64,000 bases of DNA from DATFVA01 sp963743325 (GTDB lineage Bacteria > Bacteroidota > Ignavibacteria > Ignavibacteriales > Ignavibacteriaceae). A model generated the notes under the pieces. The model did not search any database. It was not told the origin of the DNA and saw only the letters and a program-made list of their open reading frames with translations. The DNA is taken from positions 496,001 to 560,000 of the forward strand of contig CAVUOZ010000010.1 of NCBI GenBank assembly GCA_963743325.1, given 5' to 3'. Every line of letters starts with the position of its first letter. Positions within the stretch are counted from its first letter, which is position 1. Below are positions 45,311 through 57,065 of the stretch, one piece after another. The position numbers and the translations under genes were made by a program.

Positions 45311-48300
45311 TTATCTGACCAGCAACATCTTCCTCGCCTGTGAATAATTCTTTGTTGTTATTTTGCAGATGTAAACTCCGCTTGCCAGTGAACTTGCGTT
45401 AAAACTTACCTCATATCTGCCTGGATTTCTAAACTCATTATTTATTAGTGATTTTACTCTTCTTCCGAGTATATCATAGACAACGAGTTCAATCTGAGTT
45501 CTTTCCGGGATATCAAACCTGATTATGGTTGATGGATTGAAGGGGTTAGGATAATTATTGTACAGAGAATATTCTGTCGGGATAATATCCTTTTTGCTGC
45601 TCATACCCTCAAAATTATCTTTCATAACGCTGTTGATTTTACTGAGGAGCTCATCTTCACTGTTTGCTTTATATTTTCCCGGTAATCCTTTCTGCATACC
45701 TCCGCTCTGGTTATAGTAGATTGTTGCTGTAGTTAAAGCATCAATCTCTGCATAGAGTGCTTCATCGGTACCGGGATTTTGTTCTGCTATTTCCTCGAAA
45801 GTATTTATAGCAGGGACGTATTCTGAATTTCCAACCTGACACAGAACAGCCAGCTGGGATACAACCTTTAGTATAACACTGTCAGCAATTAAAGGCATCT
45901 TTGATTCAAGGAGTGTCTTTAATTCCGAGAAATTTGTTCCCGTTGAATCAGTAACCTTCTTTAATGAAAATAGCTGAGTATATGCTTTTACTGCTCTCTG
46001 CTCAGATGGATAGTTATTGACTATATCGGTATAAATGGGTTCAGCAGCAGCATAATCCCCATTGGAGTAATATGTATCTGCTGAGATAAGCTGCAGATCC
46101 AGGTTATCCTTTTCGTCAATTTGCTCTGCAATCGGGTAGAGGGTGTCTATTTCTGTCCTGTCATTAGCATAAATGATATATCCGCAATCAATCGGGCTGT
46201 CTATCAAAGGACAGGAATCAAAATAAGGATCATAATGTACATTTAGACTGCCTAACCTTTCCCATAGAGCGTAACGGGGATTATATCCTCACCCCTGACT
46301 CTCAATATGGAGTGTTCCGCCAGATGAAAAAATCCCTCCAATAAGGTTCTTTACGCTGTAAGCTGGGTTTGGATTCCTGTCATCTGTAATATCATTACAC
46401 TGGGTGTTCATAAGAATACTGGCATAAGCCAGATAGATCTCAGATCCGTCGTTGTCTATTCCGTTCTGTCCTGCCAGTCCATTCTCATAGATCGTATTAT
46501 ACCCTCTTAATGGATAATAAAGAGGCGGATTCTGGCAGGGATCCTGCACCAGGTAGCCTCTTAAGTCAGGAACCGAGCCTGTCCCTATATAGATTCCGTG
46601 CTTTGCGTTATTGGTGATGTTATTGCCCCCTATATTTGGTGAGGAGTTTGCAAGGTAAATTCCGTTTAGATGTCCGGATATCTGGTTCTGCCTTATATAT
46701 CCTGAAGTGCTGGTCAGAAATACTCCCTGCCCTACATAAGAGCTATTATCCATAGTATTCGATACTATCTGGGCATTAGTAACGAGGTTTAATTTTACAT
46801 CATAGACATTATCTGTGAAAGTATTATAAAAAACCACAAGGCCATTTACCCCTATTGCCCAGATAGCTGTAGAGGAATTACTAAATGTGGAATATTTTAT
46901 CTTTGGCGTAGCAGACAGACTGCCCAGGAATAAAACCCCTGCGTTTGTCTGACCATTAAATGAACAATGATTTATATTTATGCTCCCGGCACCTGAGAAT
47001 ATTTTAATTGCGTTCCTCCCGTTTGTAAAACTGCAGTATTCGACAGTTAATCCTCCCGGACTATTTACAACCACCGCATTTGAATCACTTGCACAGTCTA
47101 TGGTAAGATAATGATCCTGAGATCCCCTGATTGTCGCCAGCTGCAGGAGGATAATTGCTTTCCCATTTGCCATAGAGATATGTCCGCTGCCGGTCGTCTC
47201 TATCTTAGCACTGCCTTTCAGATATATATTTCCATAACAGGTGTAATTACCATTGACCGTCAGTGTAACTCCATTCTCTATGATCATATCATCATAGAGA
47301 GTAATGTTCTCATTTATAGTCTCAGCATAATATAATTTACCGCCGTACTTTACAACGGGAGAAGTCTGAAACAAATAACCTTCTCCCTTAGGAAATGTGT
47401 ATCTTAGATTAATTGAATTGCGGTAAGTCGTATCCAGCCCACCCTCAACGTTTCTCAGTCGAAGGTTCTTATATAATGAGGAGGGAAAGTTAACTTCCAT
47501 TAACAGACTCTTATTCTCCTCAGCTAAAGAGTTTGTTATCATAAAAAATTTATTTCCTGGATCAAGTTTATCCTCTAAAAAGGTTCCGTTGAAATCGTAT
47601 TTTATATTCTGACCTTGTCCCGGATCATAATCTATTGATAAATAATCATATGAAGAACCAGTATTAGTACACGATATATTATCCAATCCCTGCCTTAAAC
47701 ATATTTCATTTCCGGTATACTCTAATCTTAAAAGAGTAGCCCCCAGCAGTCCGGCTAGTCGGGGGTTTATATCATCTCTGACTTTAATACCAATGTCTTT
47801 TGGATTATATGGCGGATCGGGCTCCAATAATCCCCCCACCTGGCCATAAGAATACAAAGGCTCATAGAATATTCCTTTAGCTCCGTGTGCTAAAGCCAGC
47901 ATTACCCCTGCATTTAACTCACTGGGTGTTGGGCCTCTCCACCCTATTCTGGGGTCATCCCATACATCCAGAGTAAAATAAAAGTCATTAGTTCCGTTGG
48001 CTTCAAACAACCATTTGAAAATAATCCTCAGATTATCCAGACTCTGCTCCGTTGATAATTCATATAGATATGGATTATAGTAAAAATGCATTGGTTGCGG
48101 ATGGACAGTGTTTATATAAGGCGGGAAAACATCAGCATCATTCCGCTGACCGTTCCATTCGGGATATAAGTGGATGAATAGTAATGGTGCCCCCTCAAGC
48201 CAGCTATTATTCAGTGAATCCAGGACATTCTCCACAAAAGCCAAAGGAACATATGAATCAACTGAATGAGGTTCATCTATTCCAAAAAAATATTTGAGAT

Positions 48301-49381
48301 TGTTTGAATAAAAATCGGGATTTGCTGAATCAAATCTTTGAAGATATATTGCTATTTTTTGACGAGCCTGGTTCTGAAGATCTTCAGTTGCAAATCTCTT
48401 TTCCCAAATACCTCGATCATAAACCTCAACATAATTAATCAGCAGTTCCTGGTTCCCCAGGTATTTCACCTGAAATTCTACATTATCCAGGTATTTGCCA
48501 GTACAATCACAGTTGATATTCTCCAATTCTTTATCCCATCCCCCATTGTTTGGACAATAGTCAGAGAAATCATAAGTTAAAGTTTGACTATTGAAATTCC
48601 CGATATCTCCAACGGTCAATATTCTTGAGGCTTTAGTCTCTGTATAGAATGTATGCCATTGACAGTCAAGCGTGTAGGTGGCTTTAACGATTATCTCACA
48701 GATAGGATCATTCAGAGTGCCGGGTTGCGGTGTATATCTTAACTTAAGGTTAAAATAAGCTCTATAGTAAGTTGTGTCACTATAACCAGATGATTTAGTT
48801 GAACTCCTGTACCTTGTCTCCTGATTATAATTCGGTCCTCTGACCAGCAGAGGTTCACCTTCGGGTGGATTATTACCGCTGGACCAATAATCAATTCCGT
48901 TTACTTGTACTTTATTGCCAAAATCGTGTTTTAGCCCCAGTGTCCCTGCATTAACTAATTCTAACGTTGCATCCCACTTTGAATAATAAGCCCCTGAATA
49001 GAAAAATATCCAGTCAAAGTTTCTGATGTAATTATTTGTCACTGTTCCGTCTGCAACACCTATTGATGATTTTTGGTTCATCCCGATTACATTGTCAAAA
49101 TCCCTTGCTGCTTCCATATTAGAGGGTAATTCCTGGGGTTCGGGTCCCACGTAATCAGAATCTGCAAGAGGCAATCTTAACCTTATCATTGCGGTATTTA
49201 TTCCAAGTGCCTTTGCCCGCCAGAGACTGAATAATGAGGAATCCGGCTGATTTAGAGAGTCATTTTCGAATGGTGTGCTTTGCATATAAGCACCTATTAT
49301 GAATTTATCCTGCTGAGCATAGATTTGCGATTCTGTAATCAGCAGTGTTAATAAACCAGTTATCAAAATAAATGGTTTCAT
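45311..49381 (-). CDS. Giant surface protein with beta-helix region and T9SS sorting domain (in-frame TGA)
   Basis: One long frame of 1357 codons is interrupted by a single in-frame TGA at 46289-46291. The signal peptide MKPFILITGLLTLLITESQIYAQ starts at ATG 49381 behind GAGGAG. The next about 700 residues look like a glycoside-hydrolase-type or carbohydrate-binding region (FFGIDEPHSVDSYVPLAF, AHGAKGIFYEPLYSYGQVGG), though no family is certain. Residues about 735-1000 are a right-handed beta-helix (repeated NGRNAIKIFSGAGSININHC-like turns). After the TGA come helical repeats (YYSNGDYAAAEPIYTDIV) and a sorting domain (NNYPNPFNPSTIIRFDI, GVYICKITTKN). A sense codon at the TGA would restore the protein. 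Confidence 0.75.
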
Positions 49382-49431
49382 AATTCTCCTCTGTATTAAA
49401 TTTATTTTTAAACCATTTTTTATCATTAGCA

Positions 49432-51213
49432 CTATTTAATTAACATCATCTTACCCATATTGCTGTATACGGGTATTCTTTTTTCAGAATCTGTAATGCT
49501 TATCCTGTATAGGTATATACCGCTTGCTAATTTTTCTCCAGCATTAAATTCTGCCTCATAATAGCCGGCATTCTTTTCCTCATTTACAAGCGTTTCAATC
49601 ACCGAACCTGTTAGGTCGTAGATATATAGTTTTACATACCCCCTCGTCTTCAGTCTGTAGCCTATCTTTGTCGATGGATTAAAAGGATTTGGATAGTTCT
49701 GGTATAACCTGTAATCTGTTATAGTCTGGGGGAATTCTTTAACCCCGGTTATATTAACTATGACTTCCGCTGAGGGATCTGACTGATTGCCCTGATTATC
49801 CTGACTGCTTAGCTTGTAGACATATCTGGCCACATTCAATGGCACCGGCTCGGTGAAAAAACTATCCGATTGAACTGATATAAGTTTTGTTGAATCTATA
49901 GTGAAATTTGAAACGGTATCCCTGTATAGTCTATAGTACCTGAAATCTGCCTCTGTGTTCTTATTCCAGGAAAGTAGTATCTGACTGCTATCAAGCACTC
50001 CTGTAAAGTTCACCGGAATTGCCGGCGGCAAGTCAAGGTATTTATAGCTTTCCCCGTAACGACCTCCATAAAGCCCGATATCACTTCTGCTTCCGTCTTT
50101 ATCTAAAATATCGGGGTCTCCTGCATCTATAAGAGGTGAATATGCCTGAAGGTGATAGTCCATACTATCCTGATTTACGAATATAGGATTTACTGAAATA
50201 TTAGTAGTATCGTGCGGGTAGTTGCTTACCCTCCAGAAGTTATTATATCTTATATCTCCTGTACCATTACCGGCATTTACGCTGTTAATGACATTGTTGT
50301 TCTTAAAGGAAGCTAAAGGTGAGGTGTTATAAAAAACCTTATTATATTTTGATAGGAACAAATTGTTGCTAAACTGCCCGGGTACAACATTTGAAATGCA
50401 TCTCTGATAGATGACATCATATTTTGATTTAGTGATTAGATTATTATATAGGCTGCAGAATCGGTAACGGATAAAAAATCATTATATATTATTTCACCAT
50501 CCGGATCATTTAGATGATTTCATAATAAAAATATTATTTCTAGCAGTAATTATTGTTCGATCAAGAACCTGAATACCTGTCACAACGAAACCATATTATA
50601 TTCGAATCCAAAAATGACTTTATAATCAATTGATTCATCAAGTACTGATCCAATGATTGCTGTGTGCCAAGTAACAATAAAATTATTTCTAATTAATCCA
50701 TCTGTTACCCAAATTCCTAGATCTAGCATAAATAATATTATTATTAATAAACACGGCACCCTTTCGTGGAATCAGGCATATAAATACCTGTTCCGCGTGG
50801 TTTACCGTCGAATCAAACAACAACTTAAATCCCGCAGCCAAGCAACTATCCTTCATTTTAACTGCGTGCGGCTGAGTAGGTGATAATGCAATCATATCAA
50901 TTACGCAGCTATCCATGCCGGCACCAATGAGTGATAATCCGGGTATCATTACAACCTGTTCTTCATAAACACCATTAGCTACATAAATAGTGTCACCAAA
51001 GGAAGAAATATTTATTGCACTCATTATGCTGTCTGCTGCTGTTTCCCAGGTAAGGTAAGGCGGCGTGTCAGTACCGGAGTGGGATACATATCGAACAGTG
51101 GAAATGGAATTGCCAGTGAGTAGAAGTAAACTTAGGAAAAATGATCCCGCAAAGCTGGATTTCGTCCGATGAATCGGACTCAACAAAAAAAGGAAGAGTA
51201 TAAGTTTTTTCAT
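49432..51213 (-). pseudogene. Degraded beta-helix/T9SS surface protein gene
   Basis: The 5' part (51213-50689) encodes a signal peptide, then STVRYVSHSGTDTPPYLTW and a parallel beta-helix start (SFGDTIYVANGVYEEQ). The frame then breaks several times between about 50710 and 50400: VTDGLIRNNFIVTWH, VTGIQVLDRTIITARNN and DPDGEIIYNDFLSVTDSAAY all lie in different frames. It is open again from about 50450 to 49432, with a fibronectin-like region and a sorting domain (YQNYPNPFNPSTKIGYRL, GIYLYRISITD). Four or more shifts within 300 bases suggest real decay, although read error cannot be excluded. A truncated relative lies at 57382-57492. Confidence 0.75.
51141..51181. repeat. Palindromic repeat inserted in a signal-peptide coding region
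   Basis: CGTCCGATGAATCGGAC is a hairpin beside CCCGCAAAGCTGGAT. The latter, inverted, resembles CCTGCTTTGCGGGAC at 9304-9318. It falls inside the signal peptide of the beta-helix gene, adding about 14 residues (SPIHRTKSSFAGSF) in frame. Confidence 0.5.
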
Positions 51214-51571
51214 AACATACTCCTGGAGAGAGAAGTATTTATATCAAAAGGAAGGTAAATCATAAGACCCCGCAGCCTTTTTAATATTTATCCTACTATA
51301 ATTTAAGGAACCGGATTTCGAGAATCAATAATTCCCCTTAACTATTAACGATGAATTTCGTTCATCCGGCATTCTTTTATAGATCCTCTACAGTGATCCC
51401 CGATCTTTTTTGACATCATCTAAGAATAATGAATATCCAATACGTTCTATTATAATATAAGTCGATAATGGAGGCCTTTCGAAGATTGAGCCCGTCTAAT
51501 AAAGTGTCGCTGCTAACCTTGGCTTAATTGAAATTCTTTTTTATTTTTATGCATCATTCTGGAAGATTCAG
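51214..51571. promoter_or_regulatory. Divergent gap with candidate promoter of the second TonB operon
   Basis: The 358-base gap holds TTG (51519-51521), exactly 20 bases, then TATTTTTA (51542-51549), one mismatch from TAnnTTTG, about 23 bases before the GTG start at 51572. A small palindrome GATGAATTTCGTTCATC lies at 51350-51366. No gene is seen in the gap. Confidence 0.45.
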
Positions 51572-53888
51572 GTGAAATTTTCAGCCTTCATATCTTTTCT
51601 TCTTCTTATATATTTATCTACTGTCTTCCCCCAGCAGCATAAAGAGGTGAAGATATCAGGACTGATTACCGATGCTTCAACAGGTGAAGCCTTAATCAGC
51701 ACAAACATACTTCTTTATAAAGACACCTTAACCCTTAGCTCCCCTCCTTTCCGCGGAGCTGTTACAAACCAGTTTGGATTTTACATAATTACCGGTGTCC
51801 CGGCTGCTGATTATTTTTTAATCGCAAGATATATTGGTTATAAGACTGCTGTACGGGAATTAAAAATTGACAGCTCTCAGCCTGTTTTTCGTTTTAATAT
51901 TAAACTGGAACCGGAAGATATAAAACTTGAAGAAATTATTGTAAAAGGTGAAAAGAATAAAAATCCTGACATAAGTACCGTTGATGTCTCACCGGAGCTT
52001 CTTAAGAAACTCCCTTCCATCAGCGGTGAAGTGGATCTTATCCGTGCATTACAGATGCTCCCCGGAGTCGCAATGGCATCAGAAATATCAAACGGTCTTT
52101 ATATCAGAGGCGGTTCGCCTGATCAGACACTTACCCTTGTTGATGGAATTATCGTTTATAACCCTGCTCATCTTGCCAACTTCGCAAGCACCTTTAATAC
52201 AGATGCACTGAAAGATGTGAAATTAATTAAAGGTGCGTTTCCCGCTGAGTACGGCGGTAGACTCTCCAGTGTACTCGATGTAAAACTTCGTTCCGGAACT
52301 AAAGAATCAAATAAAGGAATCATTAGCCTGGGTACTGTAAACTCACACGCTTCGCTTGAAGGTCCTGTCGGTGAAAATGCAACATATATGCTGTCGGGAA
52401 GAAAAATGTATTATGATTTCTATCAAAAGAAATTTGATGAAAATTCCACGGTACCCCGCTACAATTTTTATGATATCAGCGGTAAGGTAACCCGGAATCT
52501 GACTGATGAGAGCATCTTATTTATAAGCGGAATGTATAACCAGGATAATATCTACAGTCCTCCGGCACAATACACTGATTATAACATAAGCTGGGAAAAT
52601 CTTGCACTGGGCTTAAACTGGATTCAGATCAATTCAAATTCTATTTTCACAAATAGTCAGATCAGTTATGTTGATTATAATTTCAAATCGGCAATAAATG
52701 ACAGTCTGACTCCGGGAACTCTTTCGAATTATTTTTCCTCCTCAGATCTTAAAGATTTTGATATCCGTCAGAATGTAGAACTCCACTGGAATCAGGAGAA
52801 TACATCCAAAGTTGGGTTTGATATGACGGCACATAATTATCATTTACTATACAGCGATGTTTATAATCCGGTAATTGAGTCGGATCCGTTTGCAGGTATC
52901 AGTCTCAACTCACTTGAAGCATCAATGTATCTCCAGAATGAGTCTAATATTACGGATAATTTTTTTGCGAACATCGGTTTAAGACTTTATTATTTCGACA
53001 AGCAGAAACACCTGAACTTTGAACCCAGAGTTTCATTGAACTACTCGCCGTTTTTAAAATTCAGAATTAAGGCTGCATTTGCTATTGCGAATCAGTACCT
53101 CCACCTGATAGTCAGAAATGATATTGCATTACCGACGGATCTCTGGTATCCTTCCACTGAAAATGTCACCCCGGGTAAGTCAACGCAGTACGTACTGGGA
53201 TTTGATTACACCCTCCCGGAATATTTCTTTTCTATTGAGGGTTATTATAAACAGATGAAACATCTGTATGAATTTAAGGATAATCCGACTCTTGATCCAA
53301 GAAATAAAAATATTGAGGATCAGTTCACTGAAGGTGAAGGAGAAGCTTACGGTGTTGAATTCTTCATTAACCGGACACTTGGAGATCTGACGGGATGGAT
53401 AGGCTATACACTTTCCTGGACGCGTGCCCTGTTCGATGAACTCAACGCAGGAAGAGTTTTTTATCAACGTTACGACCGGAGAAATGATTTTTCCATTGTT
53501 TTAGCTTATACACCTGATGATGCCTGGACTTTCGGCGCAACCTGGGTTTATGCTACGGGGCAGGGTTATACTTTACCTACAGGGCAGTATATTTTTAGCG
53601 GTATCGGGCTGGATGAAACAACAGAAACAAAGTACAATTACACAGAAAGAAATGGCTACAGAATGCCGGCATACCATAAGCTGGATTTAAGTACGTCATA
53701 CAAATTTATTTGGGCCGGACTGCAGTTCGAGGCATTTCTCACTGTTTACAATGTTTATAACAGGAATAATGCATTCGCACAGTATGTCAGCCTTTGAAAA
53801 AAATGCTGACGGCGAAAGTGTTCCGCAGCTTAAACAGATCAGCCTTTTTCCGGTAATACCAATGGCAGCTATACAATTAAAATTTTAA
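51572..53888 (+). CDS. TonB-dependent receptor with carboxypeptidase-regulatory-like domain (frameshift near 3' end)
   Basis: A paralogue of the receptor at 2301-4652. It has a signal peptide (residues 1-23), a regulatory-like domain (KISGLITDASTGEALISTNI), a plug (GLYIRGGSPDQTLTLVDGI, FPAEYGGRLSSVLDVKL) and a barrel. The annotated frame stops after AFAQYVSL at 53797. The missing C-terminus follows in another frame as AFEKNADGESVPQLKQISLF and ends at the TAA of 53886-53888, matching the paralogue's QLKQFTLFPVFPSL. A one-base shift near 53786-53792 explains this. The start is GTG 51572. The DUF4249 gene begins one base after the repaired stop. Confidence 0.9.
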
Positions 53889-53889
53889 G

Positions 53890-54681
53890 ATGATAAAAAA
53901 AATCATATTAATTATAATAACAGGCTTTTTATTTTCTGCGTGTGAAAACAGTACAGATGTAAATACTGCGCTCCCGTACGAGGAGTACACGGTTATAAAT
54001 GCACAGTTACCTGCTTTTGAAATATTCCAGGGAGTCACAATCACACATACTCTCCCTCTTGATGTTCCATATAATATCACTAAAGCCGAAATTAAGGATG
54101 CAGTCATCTATATACTGGAAAATGGCGTCAGGGTTATACCGCTTCATTACACTTCAAACGGACTTTATAAACCTCTGGGTGATATTACCATTAAAGCACG
54201 CTCGCAATATGAACTTTTCGCTGTCATAAATAATAAGTCAATATACAGCAAAACAATAGTTCCCGATCAGCCTGATGTTGCTGAGGTAACAAATGTTGAT
54301 AATTCTTATCTAACTGCTCTGGTGGCAGCAAAACAGGGTGAAGCATACGGAGCAGCCTGGATTATTACATCAGGCGGAAATTCGTTGAAGGCAGATGATT
54401 TCTTCTCAATCGAGACAACTGATCATTACCCTTCAAATGTTTCTGTCAGGTCTCAGGATATTCCGGCACCTTACAATACTTCTGCATACAGTGACAAAAT
54501 GTTCATTCAGGTTTATGCCTTTGATAAACCCTATAAAGATTATTTTAATACCAAGACAAATAGTGATCCCATTAATAATACTTTTACTTCCGGCGGCGGG
54601 AGTGTGGCCTGGAATGTATATGGAGATCATGTTATAGGGTTATTTATTGGTCTGGCGAAGGGATACCAGGTCCGGCCATGA
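53890..54681 (+). CDS. DUF4249-family outer-membrane lipoprotein
   Basis: A 263-residue lipoprotein with signal peptide IILIIITGFLFSAC (lipid Cys about residue 18). It is paralogous to the protein at 1486-2298: shared features are a VINAQL strand, EAYGAAWII in place of AVYGASWVI, an aromatic FIQVYAFDKPYKDYF segment and the final GDHVIGLFIGLAKGY. It belongs with the TonB receptor immediately upstream. Its TGA overlaps an ATG (ATGA at 54678) that begins the next gene. Confidence 0.85.
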   Translation: MIKKIILIIITGFLFSACENSTDVNTALPYEEYTVINAQLPAFEIFQGVTITHTLPLDVPYNITKAEIKDAVIYILENGVRVIPLHYTSNGLYKPLGDITIKARSQYELFAVINNKSIYSKTIVPDQPDVAEVTNVDNSYLTALVAAKQGEAYGAAWIITSGGNSLKADDFFSIETTDHYPSNVSVRSQDIPAPYNTSAYSDKMFIQVYAFDKPYKDYFNTKTNSDPINNTFTSGGGSVAWNVYGDHVIGLFIGLAKGYQVRP

Positions 54682-55734
54682 GAAACGCTGATAAAATATT
54701 ATTTACACTCTTTGTCATCTGCTACGGCCGGGTTTGACGGATGTCTTAAGGATAAAATTACTCCCCCTGCTGAAACACAATTAAGTGATAATGGAAAATT
54801 ATTGCTTTATCTTGAGGCGAGCGGTGATTATATCAATTCAAATGAAATGCCGTCACTTGTTACTGTTGATGAAGTTTATTCAAATATGCAGAATTACCTT
54901 TTAGTAGATATCAGATCTTCCACTGAATTTACGGCAGGACATATTGACGGAGCTATTAACAAACCTCATTCAGAACTCGTTTCATTCCTGGACAGTATTA
55001 ACTACACGAACTATAATAAAATTGTCATCATAAGTAATAACGGTCAGTCATCCGCTTTTTACACCTGTCTTCTCCGTCTTTACGGTTTTGAAAATGTTTT
55101 TTCTATGAGTTACGGGATGGCTTACTGGAACATTAATTTTGCATCCGAATGGCTCGCGGCGCGTGCGCAGGATAATAATATTTTAAGTACTTTTAACATG
55201 GAGCTTGTCCCCAAACCTGAATATAGTCCTCTTCCTGACATTGCACTTGAAGGTAATTCATTATCAGAAAGCGTTAAACACAGGATTATTAATCTAATGG
55301 GTCTAGATTTTGAGGATAACTTTACCGAGTCATCAGGTACGGCAACTATTGATTTTTCATATCTTGCAGACTCTCAAAACAATTATTTCATTGTTTGTTA
55401 TAACTCAGGACCCTTGTACAGAAATTACATACAAGGAATTTCCCATCCGGATGGTGCGGTACTCTATATACCTCCTCCTCCCCCCTCTGATTTAAGCAGC
55501 TCGACATACCTACAGACATTACTGTCCAAGGGAAAAATAGCATTTTATTCAACTGACGGACAGCTTAGCGCCTTCGCAGCTGCGTACCTTCGGGTTCTTG
55601 GTTATGATGCAAAGTCAGTTTTATTCGGGGCTAATAATATGTTCTATACTATTATGCTTGGAGTAGAAGGATTAAATGAGGAAGCATTTACCGAATCAAA
55701 AATCAGAAACTATCCATATGTGACAGGTGATTAA
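54678..55734 (+). CDS. Lipoprotein-like protein with two rhodanese-type domains lacking the active Cys (frameshift in the signal peptide)
   Basis: The ATG at 54678 overlaps the DUF4249 stop and gives MRNADKILFTLFVIC, the start of a signal peptide that meets a stop at 54735. The rest is read one frame over (TAGFDGCLKDKITPP, possible lipid Cys). The first rhodanese-like domain (LLVDIRSSTEFTAGHIDGAI) should have a catalytic Cys where IISNNGQSSAF stands. A second domain (GKIAFYSTDGQLSAFAAAYL) also lacks it. So sulfur transfer is unlikely; a binding role with the receptor pair is possible. The frameshift could be a sequence error. Confidence 0.72.
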
Positions 55735-56602
55735 ACCTTTGTGGTGGGAATGTTAATCTCCTATTTAACTGTGTTTGCTCGCCTCCGCTTGTTCTCATTC
55801 GGATTTATCCGATTGAATTTATAAACCAAAAATCCTATCCACCGTTTTAATTTATCTACCGTATGCAGACGGTTTACTTTTTAAGCAAGAATTCACATAA
55901 TTGAAAAAAGGAAATAGATATCTTTCAACACTCATATAATAAAACCTGGATTCACATTATTATGAAACTCCGATAAATGGAAAACCGTTAAAACGGTTAC
56001 GGAAGGATGGAAGTGTATTTAACCTTTCTCTACGGGATAGAATCCCGTAGAGAATCTGCGAATTCTTCCCTGGTTCTTAACACTTCTGTCTCATATATGT
56101 CCTCGCCGGATAGGCAGGTCTCGTAGAGAAGCACTACGAAAGCTGACTCAAGCAAATCTGCTTAACCGATGGTTCTCAATCGGACCTGCCTTGCCGGACA
56201 GGCAGGTTTTATCCGATTGAATAATATTTAAACCCAAAATCCTATCAACCGTTTTAACGGTTTACTTTTTGAACAGGAATTCATATAATTGTAAAAAAAG
56301 CGAAAGGGATATGTCTCAACACTCATATAATAAACTCTGGATTTACATTATCAAGAAACTCCGGATAAATAAAAACCGTTAAAACGGTTACAGAAGGATA
56401 GGAGCGTATTTAACCTTTTTCTACGGGATAGAATCTCGTAGAGAACCACTTCGAAACCTGACTCAGTCAAAACTGCTTATCCGGCGGTTCTCAATCGGAT
56501 TTATCCGATTGAATAATATTTAAACCCAAAATCCTATCAACCGTTTTAACGGTTTACTTTTTGGGGATTAATTCATATAATTGTAAAAAAAGGGAAAGGG
56601 AT
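55735..56602. repeat. Two deleted copies of the IS200-like element with a shared hairpin-rich spacer
   Basis: Copy 1 (about 55840-55998) and copy 2 (56247-56389) each keep the left palindrome, the first about 20 codons of the transposase (ATGTCTCAACACTCATATAA in copy 2) and the right palindrome AACCGTTAAAACGGTT. The middle of the gene is missing. Between copies lies a spacer of about 240 bases with hairpins TCTACGGGAT/ATCCCGTAGA and CCTGCC/GGCAGG. The spacer after copy 1 (56006-56246) nearly matches the one after the full element (57066-57306). Confidence 0.75.
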
Positions 56603-57059
56603 ATGTCTCAACACTCATATAACAAACTCTGGATTCACTTTATTTGGGAAACTCAGGATAAACAAAAAGTTTTTACACCTGAAGCAAAAACAATTATTTC
56701 CCGGTTTCTTTATGATTATTCTAAAGAGAAAAATATATTTATGAAAATTAATTATGTAAACGCTGATCACGTTCATACTTTAGTTGATTTACCAACAAAT
56801 CTTTCAGTGGAAGAATGTGTGAAATTGCTGAAGGGGTCATCCTCGTATTATATAAATAAAAACAGGGTTGTAAGAAATAAATTTTCCTGGGGTAAAGGTT
56901 ATGGCTCTTTTTCCGTATCCGCTTCTCAACTAGATAATGTCGTAAATTATATCAAAGGACAGGAAGAGCATCACAGGTCTAAAAGCTTTACTGAAGAATA
57001 TCAGCTATTTATTAAGAAATACGGTATTGAAATTGGAATAGAAAACCGTTAAAACGGTT
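56539..57059 (+). mobile_element. Full-length IS200-like element
   Basis: It is bounded by subterminal palindromes AACCGTTTTAACGGTT (56539-56554) and AACCGTTAAAACGGTT (57044-57059), and carries one transposase gene. The right palindrome overlaps the transposase stop codon. IS200-type elements use such hairpins rather than inverted repeats. The exact cut sites are not known. Confidence 0.75.
56603..57052 (+). CDS. tnpA: IS200/IS605-family transposase TnpA
   Basis: A 149-residue Y1 transposase from ATG 56603 behind AGGGAAAGGG; the frame opens further upstream but without a likely start. The HUH motif is NADHVHTLVDL (about residues 53-63) and the catalytic Tyr is in LDNVVNYIKGQEEHHRSK (about residue 122). 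It cuts and joins single-stranded DNA at hairpin ends. The gene is intact. It could drive the deleted copies on either side. Confidence 0.92.
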   Translation: MSQHSYNKLWIHFIWETQDKQKVFTPEAKTIISRFLYDYSKEKNIFMKINYVNADHVHTLVDLPTNLSVEECVKLLKGSSSYYINKNRVVRNKFSWGKGYGSFSVSASQLDNVVNYIKGQEEHHRSKSFTEEYQLFIKKYGIEIGIENR

Positions 57060-57065
57060 ACAAAG

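Noticed and set aside
49382..49432. First 17 codons of the frame opening at 49432
   Set aside because: The signal peptide and a GAGGAG ribosome site place the start at 49381.
55980..57060. AAAACCGTTAAAACGGTTAC repeats as a CRISPR array
   Set aside because: They are element end palindromes at irregular distances, tied to transposase fragments.
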